A DNA stretch of 64,000 nt, taken from assembly GCA_963565915.1 (NCBI GenBank), contig OY751485.1, positions 4,154,001-4,218,000 of the forward strand. The letters run 5' to 3'. Made by a program: the position numbers and the translations under genes. The notes under the pieces were generated by a model that saw nothing but the letters and a program-made list of their open reading frames with translations, was not told the DNA's origin and ran no database searches. This document shows positions 20,755-32,466 of the stretch, one piece after another. The stretch is from Entoloma clypeatum (Eukaryota > Basidiomycota > Agaricomycetes > Agaricales > Entolomataceae). Numbering within the stretch: the stretch's first letter is position 1; the number at the start of each line of letters is the position of its first letter.

Positions 20755-22931
20755 ATGGACCCCCTGTTGACGAACAACCTCATCATCATCGTTCTCTTTG
20801 GAGTTGTCAGTAATTTCTCTATCACTCAGTCCCAATCATTAACAATTTCAGGTCTGTCATGTAATTTACCACAAACTCGAGCCTCGTCAACCTCCCTGGC
20901 ACTTCATTTTCCTCGTAGCGGTTCCACTGTCGACAAGTCCCCTTCTTTGGCCCTTCTTCACCAGCTCCGTCTCGGCGGCTCTCGTCGCGTGGTCCCTGTA
21001 TCTCGCAACACTTGTCGCGTTCACCATTATCTATCGCGTATCGCCATTTCATCCGCTCGCGAGGTATCCTGGTCCCGTGATGTACAAGGTCACGAAGATA
21101 TGGTTCGCTGTCGCCTCTTTGGGCGGTAAGCAACATATCCATTATCAAGATCTGCACCGACGTTACGGGGATGTCGTAAGGATTGGTATGCCCTCCCCGC
21201 GACCCTGAACTTCTCGTACTGGGATAGACTTCATCTTTAAATTTCTGTAGGACCAAACGAGCTGTCGTTCTGCACTCCAGATGCCATAGTGCCCATGATG
21301 GGTGTCGGTGGGATGCCCAAAGCGGAATGTAAGCCCTTTCTTTTTCACTTTCGTCGTTTAACATTGGTTCGAACGCCGGAAGACTGGGACGGTCAATTCG
21401 TAGATCAGAAAAAATATCGATCTCTCGTCGGCATTCGCAATCCATACCAGCACATGCAACTTCGCCGAAGATGGAGCAGGGCATTCAGTCCCGAAGCCCT
21501 CAGATTGTACAGGCCTCTTCTGGAGCGGAGGGTTAACCAACTCATCGAAAGTCTCGCCCAAAGAGTTGGAAGCCCTCTCGATCTCGCAAAGTGGCTCAGC
21601 TGGTTCTCGTGTGTATAATTATTTGGTGCCTGTCATTTTTAACCCGCTAATGTCTCAATGTCAATTCCAGGTATGATGTTATGAACGATATAGTGTAAGA
21701 TCTCTTGATTTTCTTTTGCCTTTCGAATGATAACCTGCTCTCAAGTTTCGGCTCAGGGACTGAATTGATGCTGAATGAAGATGCTGGCCATGTCTGGGAA
21801 TTGATGGAAGACGCGCAACCGTGAGCGATTCGTTCTGTCAGCTTTTATGAGGCGTGTGCGCTCATATGCCATCTCAACCGATCTAGTGCCGCGAACTTCC
21901 TCGGTCACGTACCCTGGATGGCTGAGCTATCCCTCTGGATTCCAGGCGTCGCGCAAGCATTAAAGGAGTTTAGAAACCACTCTTATGATCGCGTCATGAA
22001 ACGTTACCATCGAGGTTCCCCCAACAAGGACCTGTTCTACTACCTGGTGCGTATGGCTGTATAAGTTTGGAAAACTGAAAATATCGACGGTTTCCAGATC
22101 GACGAGGCTGGCGTCGAGCCCGAAAGACCAGACTTTGATCAGATTGCGAGTGATGCATCTCTTGCAATCGTTGCCGGGTCCGATACTATATCACCTGCGC
22201 TTTCGAATTTGTTTTACTTTCTGCTTCGCAACCCTGCCGCCTATACGAAATTGCAGGCAGAAATCGACGACGCAAATACCAGCATCTATGATACCAACGC
22301 GCAAGCACATTTACCCTATCTCAATGCCGTCATGTAGGTTAAACGACGCTCTCAAAGTGGTGTTGATCCCTGACCATGAAACCAGAAGCGAAACACTACG
22401 GCTTCTTCCTCCTGTTCCCGTTGGAAGCATACGCGCACCTCTGATCGGAGGAGGTGGCCATAAAATCGGCACTCAGTAAGTTAGCTCTTAGTTCTTTTCG
22501 TTCGATCTTACTGAGCTAACTTAACACCCAGTTTTCTGCCTGAAGGAACGACCGCGGTCATACACACGTACAGCCTGCACAGAGATGAACGAAACTTCTC
22601 TGCTGTACCAGAAGAGTTCCTACCCGAAAGATGGCTTCCTCAGGAGAAGCAAACCCTTCTAGAAGCTAGTCATTCCAAAGACCGCGGAAAACTCGTGCAC
22701 AACCCGTCTGCCTTTATTCCATTTTCTTATGGCCCTGCAGATTGCATCGGAAAACGGCTTGCATTGCAAGAGATACGGATGGTTGTCTGTGGAATTCTCC
22801 GACATTTTCAGCTAATGTTTGCGGAAGATTATGATCCAGCGAGTTGGGAAGCAGACATGTGTGATTATTTTGTGATTAGAAAAGGACGGCTCCGTGTAGT
22901 AATCACTCGCAGGGCTGAGGTCCAATTATGA
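20755..22931 (+). CDS. Cytochrome P450 monooxygenase
   Basis: Heme-thiolate monooxygenase anchored in the ER. Ten exons, 557 residues: 20755-20805, 20852-21185, 21251-21328, 21383-21608, 21671-21694, 21746-21820, 21887-22046, 22098-22333, 22386-22475, 22532-22931. The N terminus has several hydrophobic stretches and a YPGP hinge (after HPLAR). The I-helix oxygen-binding motif is AGSDT at 342-346, the K-helix is ETLR at 397-400, a PERW-type motif stands near 456-459, and the heme loop is FSYGPADCIG with ligand Cys496. The position usually Arg two residues after the glycine is Ala here, a variant I associate with several basidiomycete CYP families. The substrate cannot be read from sequence, and no biosynthetic core gene is nearby. 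The exon boundary at 21382/21383 is the least certain. Confidence 0.9.
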
Positions 22932-23175
22932 TGCCTAGGAGGACCCATGAGGCACATAACTTCATGACTGCGAAATGTTTTAGTGCTTGGCATCGTTCCT
23001 CGCGTCGTCCACAAAGGTTGAGAGGCAGTACACAAGTACCTCCAAGTGCGGCCTCTCCAGGTCACTTGTCCACGAGCCATTGCAGGAGTGGAGGAGGATC
23101 TCACTCAGGTTGCCCATCTGTCCTTCCCAATTAGATCACCCAACCGTGCCTCCTGTCGCTTCCCACAACTACCGA

Positions 23176-26100
23176 ATGGCCAAGACGCCTCCACGCCCCA
23201 TACCTGCGTTCCGCAGCTCTTCAAGTCCCTTGATTCCTCGAATACACGCCACGCCTGGAGCTCTGAACCCTGGCTCGCAACCAGAGCAACAGTGGACGTT
23301 GTTCAATCAGCTCATGGAGAACGACGGCCAGCTTTCTACTAGTCCGCGCCAGTATTCCACCTCCGTCCCTTTTGGTAGGCAGAGCGAGTCTCGCCAATCT
23401 CCCCCGGAAGTGCCGCTGCCAGTGGATAGGACGAGTGGAAGCAATGACCGTCAATGCGCCGATGACGAAGTTCGACCAGCATCTCAAGCTTCTACCATTA
23501 CTGCACCACGTCACCATGTCGAGTACGACCACGATACTGACTCTGACCCCTCTCCATCTGATTATGAGGATTCACCACTCCCTCGATCCCCTCGACATCA
23601 AGCCAAGTGGTCCTGGTGGCCTCGCATTCCGACTGTACCACTCCTCTACCGCAACATCCTTAAATGTTCTATAGCATACTTCATTGCATCCCTCTTCACA
23701 TTTTCACCTTACTTTTCACGACTCCTCAGCGACCTCTCGTCCAACGGCCCTGGTCCACACACTCCCTCTCCAAGCGGTCACATGGTAGCAAGCATGTACG
23801 TCCTCCAAGCCCAACCACCATCTTCTTCTGTTGAGGTTGTACTCTTGCAGTGCTGTGTATTTCAACCCTGCCAAGACAATCGGAGGCATGGTTGAAGCCG
23901 ATGTATTCTGCATTGCCGGTTTGCTCTATGCCTCTTTTGTTTGCCTTGCGTCAATGAACCTCTTCTGGTGGCTCGAATTGAGCCCTGGCTGGGAATGGCT
24001 TGGCGATCTTGTCGCTATCACCTGGGTTGGTGTTGGTATGAGCTTTGTGGCATGGGCCAAACTCTGGATGGTATGTCTCGTATGTCCTGTGGCGTTTCCT
24101 TCATTGACGTGTGTGTTTTAGGCAAATCCATCCTTTAATACTGGTATGTTGTTACCTTATTTCTGGAAAGGACATTGGATTCATAGGATTATGCATATAG
24201 CATGTAGCATGATGGCAATCATAATGTTTGTTGTGTGAGTAACGCTCTCACCTAGTGTAACCGTATCACCTAACAGAACATTTTGCAGAATTGTCAAAGA
24301 AGGTGGTCTTAACACGCTTCTTCAAGTGGCAACGATTGTCCTCTACGGTTCTGCCGTAACGAACGTCGTCTGTTTCGCAATTTGGCCACAATCCGCCATC
24401 ACTAACCTCCAATTGAATATGACGAAAACCCTGGATTCATTTTCCACCGTCCTCAACATGCTCACTGGGACTTTCCTCTTAGAAGGTGGTGTTCATTCAA
24501 AGAATCACCTCGACAAAATGCAGAAAGCAGTAGAACATCATCAGAACAGCTTTACCAGCCTAAAGAAAAGCCTTGGCGAGGCGCGAACGGAGTGGATACC
24601 CCGCGGTAACGGAAAAGATATTGCTAGCTCCTGGACGACAACCTCGGGCAAGCGTGCATATGAGGATGCCGTTGACAGCCTCAATCGTCTCGGCCAACAT
24701 CTGAATGGTTTACGAAGCGGGACTAAGCTGCAATACGACTTAACGAGAGCCGGAGTTGTCGGAAGGAAGGGGTCCCCTATCGAGCTCGATGTGGACCGTT
24801 CATTTGATGACGACGAAGAGACTGCCATGTTAAAGGCCGCTGCTGCGATGTTCGGCGACCTAGTGGATGACTTGGGTCCACCTTTGAAAGCCTTGTCTGT
24901 GGGTAATACAAATTTGAGCCTTGATAAATTCGTTGATCTTCGATCTGCAGAGTACATGCACTTCCTCCTTGAAACGGCTTCGTGTAGCTTTTGAACGTTC
25001 CAAGTCCCAAAGGTACAGAGATGACGCATTCAGGCCTGACGAATTCATTGAACTGGTGGATGGCATCGAGAGGGCGCTTGTGAGGTTCGAAAGCACATCG
25101 AATCATGCTGTGTTGCGCTTGTATAGAAGGAGCGACCTACTATCGTCTTCATCCCGACCGGGATCGGTTGTCAGTGTTGCTTCAACCAAGGACAATGAGT
25201 CTCTTGCTTGGAACGACAATGAACAAGTTTTCCTTGTATATTTGCGAGTGCAACCCACCTTCCAATGATCGATCTTAGAGCTAACGAAATGTTTGTCTGT
25301 TTCACAGTTTTATATTCACTCTGCAGGAGTTTGCGAGAGACATGATTTCGCTCATTGACGCAATGAGGAGAATTTACCGGTATGAAGAAGACTTGAGGAA
25401 GCGCGATGCTTGGTGGAAACGACCGTTCAAGAAATTTTGGCAGAAAATAATTGGACACAGAACATCAAGAGACGGGCGCCGGAGCTCAAATCCTCGGGTC
25501 ACGAAAAGGAGCTTTTGTATGTTCTTTATTCTCTCCTTGAATTCGCATCGCTCATTTATATACCTTTAGCTGCGTACTTAAACTCGAGTAATCGACGTAG
25601 GCTCCCTTCATTCCCAAAAGTCCGACCACATGCACCCGACACCATACAAACCCCTCCTCGAAACAAACTGCCATTGGTTGGTCGGATTAAGCAGACACTG
25701 TGGACATTTGGTAACCGAATGGCCGAGAGGGATGCCAAATTTGCCATGAAAGCTGGAGTGGCGATAGCAATGTTGGCTGCTCCTGCATTTATTGATGCGA
25801 CGCGCCCCATCTTTGTGGGGTATTGGGGTGAATGGGCTTTGATTTCGGTACGTCTGTCTCTTCTTCCAAAATTGAGGTTGTTGATTTTATGCAGTGTTTT
25901 GTTGTCCTCTCACCCACTATTGGAGCTGTGAGCACTTTTGTTTTCCTTCGGAAATTTATGAATAAATGTGTGAGTGGATAGACAAATTATCTGAGTTTGC
26001 AGCGGGTCCTCTGTACACTGTGAGTGATCATCTGCCATGCTATCGCGATATTGTTTCACCTCATTTTGTTCAGGTTTGGTGCCGCTGTTGCGGCCGCTGT

Positions 26101-27497
26101 GTATACTCTCTTTCCCGAAGCCCCGGTGGTTTTGTCAATATTTGGGTTTCTATTCTCCATCCCTTGTTTTTACCTCGGGTTGGCACATCCCCAATATATG
26201 ACGACTTCTCGCTTCACTCTCCTCACGTACAACCTGACATGTTTGTACAGGTTCGTGAATTCTAGTCGTCACTTTTTTGGGGGGATCTCACGGTGAATAT
26301 TCGAATAGCTATAATATCCGACACGACGATATCTCGGTGGGCTATATCGCAGCACGGCGCGCCTTGGCTGTGACTGTCGGTGTCTTGTGGGCGGCATTGG
26401 TCTCTAGGATTTTGTGGCCTGCAGAAGCGAGGCGGGAGTTAAGCAAAGCATTGGGCGAGTGAGTCGCGCCTTCTTTCTGTAGATGAGATGGTAACATGGT
26501 TTATGATAGGTTTTGCTTAAATATGGGATGGTTGTACACTCGTTTGGTCGCTTCGAATTCTTTCGCTCCAGAATATCGTACGGAGGACGGCAGAGAAACC
26601 CACGAAGCTGGTTCAGAGGAGGCGTCTCTACTCGTTACATCGCCGCAAACCAGATCCACACCGCCGCAAACGAGACTTAACAATTCTATTGAAGAGTTTA
26701 TGGCAATGTTGGACCGCCTATATTTCATGCAGAATATTTGCTGATGTATGTTTATTGCAGGGAGTTGCATCTGCAAATCAAGTTGATCGAACTTCAGGGT
26801 CTGCTCGCTGAGACCCAGCACGAACCGCGTTTGAAGGGGCCCTTCCCCATCCTCCTTTATCGTGGAGTTCTGACAAGTCTACAAGTCATTCTAGACAAAC
26901 TTCATGGTATGCGGTGCGTCACCACACGAGAAGAATGGTCAGTGTGCCGAACCTTTTTAAATTGCTTTTGCACATCCTCATGAATTATCCTAGGTATACG
27001 GCAAGTGTTGTTCTACCTGTATCATACCTAACCCTTGCTGATCTTGCAGGTCATCCTTAGAGTGTTCGCCGGGATTTCATCATCCCTGTAAACAAAGAAC
27101 GACGTGAGCTCGTAGGGAATATCATCCTCAGCTTTTCCACCCTCGCGTCCGCATTTCGGCTCAAAGCCCCTCTCCCCCCATATCTTCCTCCAGTTGAAAA
27201 GGCGAGACAACGTCTGGTAAGCGTTCTCCGGTCAGTCCCTCCTTTGTTTTTGTCTTATCATACTAGGTCGACGCTATTCGGGGACTTGACGTTGTAAAAA
27301 AACGGGACGTCAAGGGTTCACGACAACTGCTTTTCTTCGCGTATGCTCTCACCATGAAAGGTGTGACAGAGGAGCTAGAATCTCTGGGGCGCACCTTACA
27401 AACGGTGTTTGGAGTTATCGGACAAGACAAAGACGATTTTGAAGCGTTGTTTATGGACCCCGAAGAGAGTAGAAGGAGAATTAATGATGCTGCATAG
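23176..27497 (+). CDS. Bre4-like ER/plasma-membrane transporter (FUSC/ArAE family)
   Basis: Large multi-pass membrane protein of the aromatic-acid-exporter superfamily that includes yeast Bre4 and fusaric-acid resistance proteins. Seventeen exons rebuild 1156 residues: 23176-23795, 23851-24070, 24122-24143, 24201-24234, 24289-24898, 24951-25243, 25308-25516, 25570-25847, 25895-25927, 25982-26019, 26074-26250, 26309-26458, 26510-26707, 26761-26937, 26994-27018, 27061-27216, 27267-27497. A disordered N terminus is followed by an N-terminal membrane block (NPAKTIGGMVEAD, LLQVATIVLYGSAVTNVVCF), a coiled cytosolic segment, a second FUSC membrane block (FVVLSPTIGATNYLSLQRV, FGAAVAAAVYTLFPEAP, YIAARRALAVTVGVLWAALV), and the C-terminal DUF2421-like region (MELHLQIKLIELQGLLAE, VRRDFIIPVNKERRELVGN). 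The intron at 25244 has a GC donor. The transported compound is unknown. Confidence 0.85.
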
Positions 27498-27825
27498 AAC
27501 CGGAATTTTCGGAAATTCACTGTACTGGACCTGCATGTTACGACTTTGTTCACGAGCAGCTGCTAAGTAATGCATAATGTCAGGCGTCAAGTTCCTGTGA
27601 CGTTTTGTAACAAGGGGAAAATACAAATCGATATATGGTGGATATCTCGTATACAACAAAACTATGCTAGTTGGTAGTGAAAATGCTCTTGTACGATTAG
27701 AATGATGATAAATGTAACAGATGCTTGCCATTGCGATAAGGTCCATGACGATTGATATGCAAAAGATAAAGACGTAGGATGATGTCAAAGAAAGGGTCAC
27801 ATCATGAGGGAAAGGCTACTTCAAC
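27498..27825. other. Convergent 3' spacer
   Basis: Tail-to-tail region between the transporter and the kinase. Open frames here have no protein-like composition. Confidence 0.5.
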
Positions 27826-29582
27826 CTACCACAACCAACGGTGAGCTTTCACCTCTGTGATGGTAGCCCGTGTGCGAGGATCTGGGTCGAGACATCTTCG
27901 CAACAGGCTCATAGCCGATCGCGAAAGCCGTGTACCCGACACGTCTGCCAAGACGATCCTTCCGTTGATTGCGTCTTTGACGGTTGGGAATGGAGATGTA
28001 CCAGTGAGGAGATAGGAAAGAAGGACGCCGAGGGTCCATATTTCCGCAGGGGCTGCTTGGTACTCTTTTTTCATCAGGATCTCGGGAGAGGCATAAGCAG
28101 TGGTGCCGTAGAACAAGGTATAGTAAGGGCGTGGTTCATTTGGATCTACAATGGTGGCGCTCCCAAAGTCGATCAATTTCACCTGTCATTCCATGATCAA
28201 CAACAACGCAGATAAGGAAATTTGTGTCAGGCACGCTCCTCACCTTGAGATCTCTATCGATGACGATGTTTTCGTCTTTGATGTCGCGATGAGCGATGCC
28301 ATTACTGTCCAGATAGTGCACTGCATCGACAACCTGGGAGAAAACGTGTCGAGCTTGTTTCTCGGAGAGGCGTTTGTTCTCTGATTGCTCAATACACTCG
28401 AACAAGTCGTGAGATGGGCGACGGAAATACTCGCGTTGAGGTATTATTGGTATGGTAGGGGTATCGGGTGGAAGGTCGCCTAGAGAATCCTCGGATAGTA
28501 GGGCCTTGCAATGGTCGGGGGGAGTAAGTAGTAGTGATGGAGAGCTATCTTGTCTAGAGCTGTTTAAAGAGGTGGTAGATACAGATGGCGATAGCGACGG
28601 CGTGGACAGTACATGGGACCTGGAAGATGTGGTTGTGGAAGCGTTTAAATGTCGACTTCGTCTATGTTTCGGCCATGGAGAACCATGCAATTCTTGAACC
28701 TGGGTGGTATCAGCAATGCGTACAACGAAGGCAGTGCGCGAAACGTACAAGATAAAAATATAAAGAGTCTTCAAAAAGGTCGAGGCATTTGACAATGTTC
28801 TCGTGGTCAATGCAGCTCAGCAGCATGACCTCCGTGGGCAGTCTACCAATGGTTTCATCTTCCACCCAGGAGTGATCGGGGACTTTTCTCTTGATGACGA
28901 ATTTGACCGCGACTTCGTGCCCTTCAGCACGATGGCGCGCCGTCATTACAAAACCATAGCCTCCAGAACCCAGCTCGTCCCCCAGTTGGTAGTTCCGGAC
29001 GAATTGTGGGTTGAGGCGATGTCCAGGTGGGAACTGCGGAGAATACAAGCCTGCGTCGATGTTGAGAGAAACTCGGAGACTGGGCTCGACCTTTCCGGTG
29101 CGTAGGGGGTGTGCATCCAAGTTGGACGGGTTGGATACCACGACCTGGACTGGGCTTGTTGAATGGAATACGGAGTCGTCAAAGTCGTGAAAAATGTCAG
29201 AGTAGGATCCTCGAAAAGTATCTTGAGCTAGTGGCGATGGGTGGCGGGAGGACGAGGCTAGTTCAGGAAAAGGCAGAAAGTCTCCATCATCCTTGTGTGG
29301 GCGTGTCGGAGATAACGGCGGGAAACAATGTGGCCGAGATAGTTCACGGCGTAGGAGGGTTCGTCCGTCTTCTTCTTCGTTACTGGATGAGTGTATGCGG
29401 GTCTCTTGACATGTTGTGGGTGCGTAATGGGTAAAGAAAGGCGTTTCGAGGGTATCGCTTTCCGCAGGAGACGGATATTCGGAGAAGAACGGGTATTCAG
29501 GATCGAAAGGTGATATAGGCGAAGTCATCAGCTCTTCAGAGGTCGGGAGGTATGATTGATGGCGTGTTTCGCAGCTGAGCAT
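27826..29582 (-). CDS. Ser/Thr protein kinase with long hinge insertion
   Basis: Protein kinase of 548 residues, CAMK-like and nearest in pattern to the PAS-kinase branch, though no PAS domain is visible. Exons on the minus strand: 28749-29582, 28244-28699, 27826-28182, all in phase 0. Residues 1-215 are Ser/Pro-rich. The kinase domain carries the Gly loop GSGGYGFV, the lysine in VAVK, catalytic HRDIKDEN (415-422), DFG at 435-437, the activation segment TLFYGTTAYASPE and a C-lobe ending in the TEVKAHRWLW motif at the very C terminus. Between the hinge (YFYLVQELHGSPW) and helix D (HDLFECIEQ) lies an insertion of about 90 residues rich in Ser/Thr and Arg, which begins close to the first intron. 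All catalytic residues are present, so it should be active. Confidence 0.88.
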
Positions 29583-29788
29583 CTTGAGGAGGGGATTTAA
29601 AGAGCCAAAGCGTCGAACAATGATAAGCGAGCACAACGCCCTCACCACGCCGCCAAGGCAATGAACAAACGCCTGGCTTGACAGATGGCGTGGGGAACAA
29701 TACAAAGCGGGCGGCGGCGACAACGGGTGCACAGTACGCGTGGTTACAACGAGTTCGTACACAACAAACAACCAATTTTCTAGTAAAT

Positions 29789-31547
29789 TTACATAGACAC
29801 TTCTGCCAAAGACCACATATAATATACACCTTGAAAAAAACTAAGAAGAGAGCACTACCGCAGTTCAGAGCTCTGCTCACCGATGCTTCTGTATGGCTTC
29901 CAGCATGCTGTAAGATCTTCCATTTCCTTCGGAGTCAAGAATGCCCCCCTACAACAGCTTCAGATCCCGAAAGGAGTGGAAACCAGTTGCGTTGAACATA
30001 CTTTATCTTCTTTTTCCCATCAAGCCTGCTCTTCAGTATAGAGACGCTGAGGCCATCGGGCAGTGGAAGAGCCCGCGAATCCAACTTCACTCCTGCCTTG
30101 TGCAGCGTCTTTCGAATAGACGGCGTGAACAGGGGAGGCATTATTGGGATTTCATCAGATGGATCACTGTTATCCAACGCTGTAGTGGGTGGAACAGACG
30201 ATACATCCGGAGCGGGAGGACACGCGAGGAAACTCGTTGTTGAAGTAGATTGCCCCCCAGTTATCGGTAACACATCCTTGTCTTCTGGGGTAGTGATTTT
30301 CTTTAGCTTTCCCTTCGTGTCTTTGGTCGACCCGCCAACTTTCTCAGGAGAAATGCTGTAACTATGTGCAGGCGAATGAAGGGAAAGAAACCAGCGAACG
30401 AGGCCACGTTGGACTCCAAGGTCGCCTGGTCATCATGAGAGGCAGCGACAAAAGGCAGAACAACCAGGCACTTACCTACAGGGAGAATATCAGGGCGCCT
30501 GAGCGAAAATATCGCGAACATGTCAACTGCAGGCGTAATATCTCAATCAAGGAGTTGATCAGCGAGACGTTTTAGCTTCATTACCAGTCCACTTGAAGCA
30601 TATCAATTCAGTTCCTCATTGAAGATGAGAGGAACAACCCTTACGCTTCCTATACCTCTCACCTCGATAAGCATCCGAGCCAACTCTTCATCATCAGCCT
30701 CGATCAACTTCTTCGTGGAAAGACGGCCGTCCGCAAACCTGGAAGCCAAGTCCTGAACTTCATTTTGAGTTGGTTGAGTCACACATTCCGGCCTGATCAT
30801 TTGAAGTGCTCACCATATTCCGCCTTGCGCGTGCTAAGTCCGGCAGACTTCAATGTAGTCAGGTCTGTCTTCGCCACTTGTTCGGGCGTTGGAAAGGGTG
30901 ATGTGGGGGATTTGTGGCTTCATCGAGATTGTCAAGCTAGTCACATACATAAAGGGACAGTTCACATACTCGTCCATCGGTTTCTCTGGAAGAGACGGGT
31001 CATACAATCTTCTGAACTTGTGGTTGATTGAACGTGCTGCTAGCCACGAAATTTGTTGACCTCTCAAGTTGGAACTTCAACTCGTCTGGAGACAGGACAA
31101 AAGGTAATATCTCACAGAATAGAAGTGACCAATGCACTGTGATCAAAACATGTCCGATCATTGAGAAATTTCCAACTGCATTGAGAACATGGTGTGTTAC
31201 CGAAAAGGCTGAACAGTCTCCGGGTGTTGAAAGGGCCGGCACGACATCTTGTCAAATAAATCCTCGAAACGGTGGTCAACATTGACCAGATGCCGCTTTG
31301 CATCCTCGAAGGAGAACGTCAGAACTGCAGGGACCAGCCCTATATCTCCTCCAGTTGAGGTTGTTTCCGCGTCCGGATCCGTCGGGGGTGTCGTTCCTGC
31401 CTTTGACGCGGAGGCTGGTTCTTTAGGAACAGGCTTGCGTTTCTTGATCACTGGAGCTGTGTCTGTGTCTGGACCCGATTTACGCTTTGATGCGCGTGTA
31501 CCTGCATCGTGGACGGCTGCGCGCGTTGCTGAGCGAGTCGTTCGCAT
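29789..31547 (-). CDS. MAG1: 3-methyladenine DNA glycosylase (AlkA/Mag1 type)
   Basis: Base-excision repair enzyme that removes alkylated purines. Ten exons, 422 residues: 31201-31547, 31116-31136, 30970-31062, 30814-30917, 30645-30757, 30585-30591, 30476-30526, 30002-30425, 29881-29948, 29789-29829. The N terminus is basic with KKRK-type nuclear signals. The HhH-GPD fold is clear: CRPFQHPETVQPF, LVTSILGQQISWLAARSI, AGLSTRKAEYVQDLA, and the hairpin VRGIGSWTVDMFAIF, followed by LPVGDLGVQ with the catalytic aspartate at 247. Restoring SWTVD needs a 7-nt microexon (30585-30591). A low-complexity insert of about 100 residues follows the catalytic loop, ahead of the family C-terminal helices (WKPYRSIGVYYMWSLAE). 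It is 141 bp divergent from the I9 inhibitor gene. Confidence 0.92.
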
Positions 31548-31688
31548 GATACTTATGTTTGGAAAGACGGTCGCGATCGCGAGATTTACAGCGTTCTCGG
31601 GATTACATAATTCGATGACACAGCCACGCCGACCTCAGGGTGATATATACTTCCAAGTGTGCGCAGCTAACCATCTGCTCAGTCCCTC

Positions 31689-32152
31689 ATGTCTCAGAGT
31701 ACGCAATTTTACACAAAACTATCCACTTGCGTCTGACAATATCCCGAACATTCAATCTGTCAACAGAATATATCGTCGTCTTCAAGGACAGTGCAACCCA
31801 GGATCAGATCGATCACTACGCAAACCAGGTGGACACCAATGGTATCTCAATCCCCTCCCTTCGGATGGTCCAGATCTCTCTGACTCACGGCATCCACAGG
31901 TGGCCAGGTCACCAATAAATACGACACCGTGCTGAGGGTGGGTTTCTCCTGACCTCGGGGCGGGGCATTTCACGAGAGCTGTTTTGACAGGGCTTTGCTG
32001 CGAACATACCAGACAGTTACTTCGCGACGCTGCAGAACCTTCAAGAGGATGGTATTATTGACTACATCGGTAGGTAGTCTGTCATCGATTCTACATATCT
32101 TTTTATATCAGTCACAATTCCAGAACCCGATGGAGTCGTCACAACACAGTGA
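31689..32152 (+). CDS. Peptidase inhibitor I9 (Pbi2 / subtilisin propeptide-like)
   Basis: Free-standing inhibitor-I9 protein of 76 residues, like yeast Pbi2 (inhibitor of vacuolar proteinase B, also a factor in vacuole fusion) and the Pleurotus proteinase A inhibitor. Five exons, none longer than 79 nt: 31689-31698, 31767-31841, 31900-31937, 31991-32069, 32124-32152. The reassembled protein starts MSQKYIVVFKDSATQDQIDH and contains GGQVTNKYDTVLRGFAANIP and DYIEPDGVVTTQ, the full beta-alpha-beta core and C-terminal reactive strand of the family. There is no signal peptide and no attached protease, so it is a cytosolic inhibitor and not a subtilisin propeptide. Because the exons are so short, this gene is easily missed. 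Confidence 0.9.
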
Positions 32153-32466
32153 AAGTCGAAGTCATCATATTATACTCATAAGGCGTGCTGTAACAGTGGC
32201 CTATTATGTTAATGTACAACCAATCATTCTAGAGGACCGCCGCGTTGCTATAAAGAATCATACTCATATTGAATAATCAGCCGTCCAAAGGTATGATTTA
32301 TACAAAGTGTGGGCGATAAAAATTAGTGATGGCGGATTCCGAATAAAGATGCTAATATATTTAAGAGGGTCGTAGAAGTCGTAGCGGTCGTAGCGGTCAT
32401 TGAAGGTTGTAAAACGTCGGGGTTATCATGTTGTTTGAAGCTTTGCTAGCCTGCGATGGAGACAGG
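32153..32466. other. Convergent 3' spacer with short tandem repeat
   Basis: Between the I9 inhibitor and the uncharacterised gene on the other strand. Around 32370-32398 the unit GTCGTAGCG is repeated in tandem about three times with small changes. Confidence 0.5.

Noticed and set aside
24541..25029. A 162-codon minus-strand frame in the transporter locus
   Set aside because: Lies opposite coding exons that join into a coherent FUSC-type protein.
20755..27497. A secondary-metabolite cluster around the P450 and transporter
   Set aside because: No polyketide synthase, NRPS, terpene cyclase or other core enzyme is present within the flanking genes, which are housekeeping.
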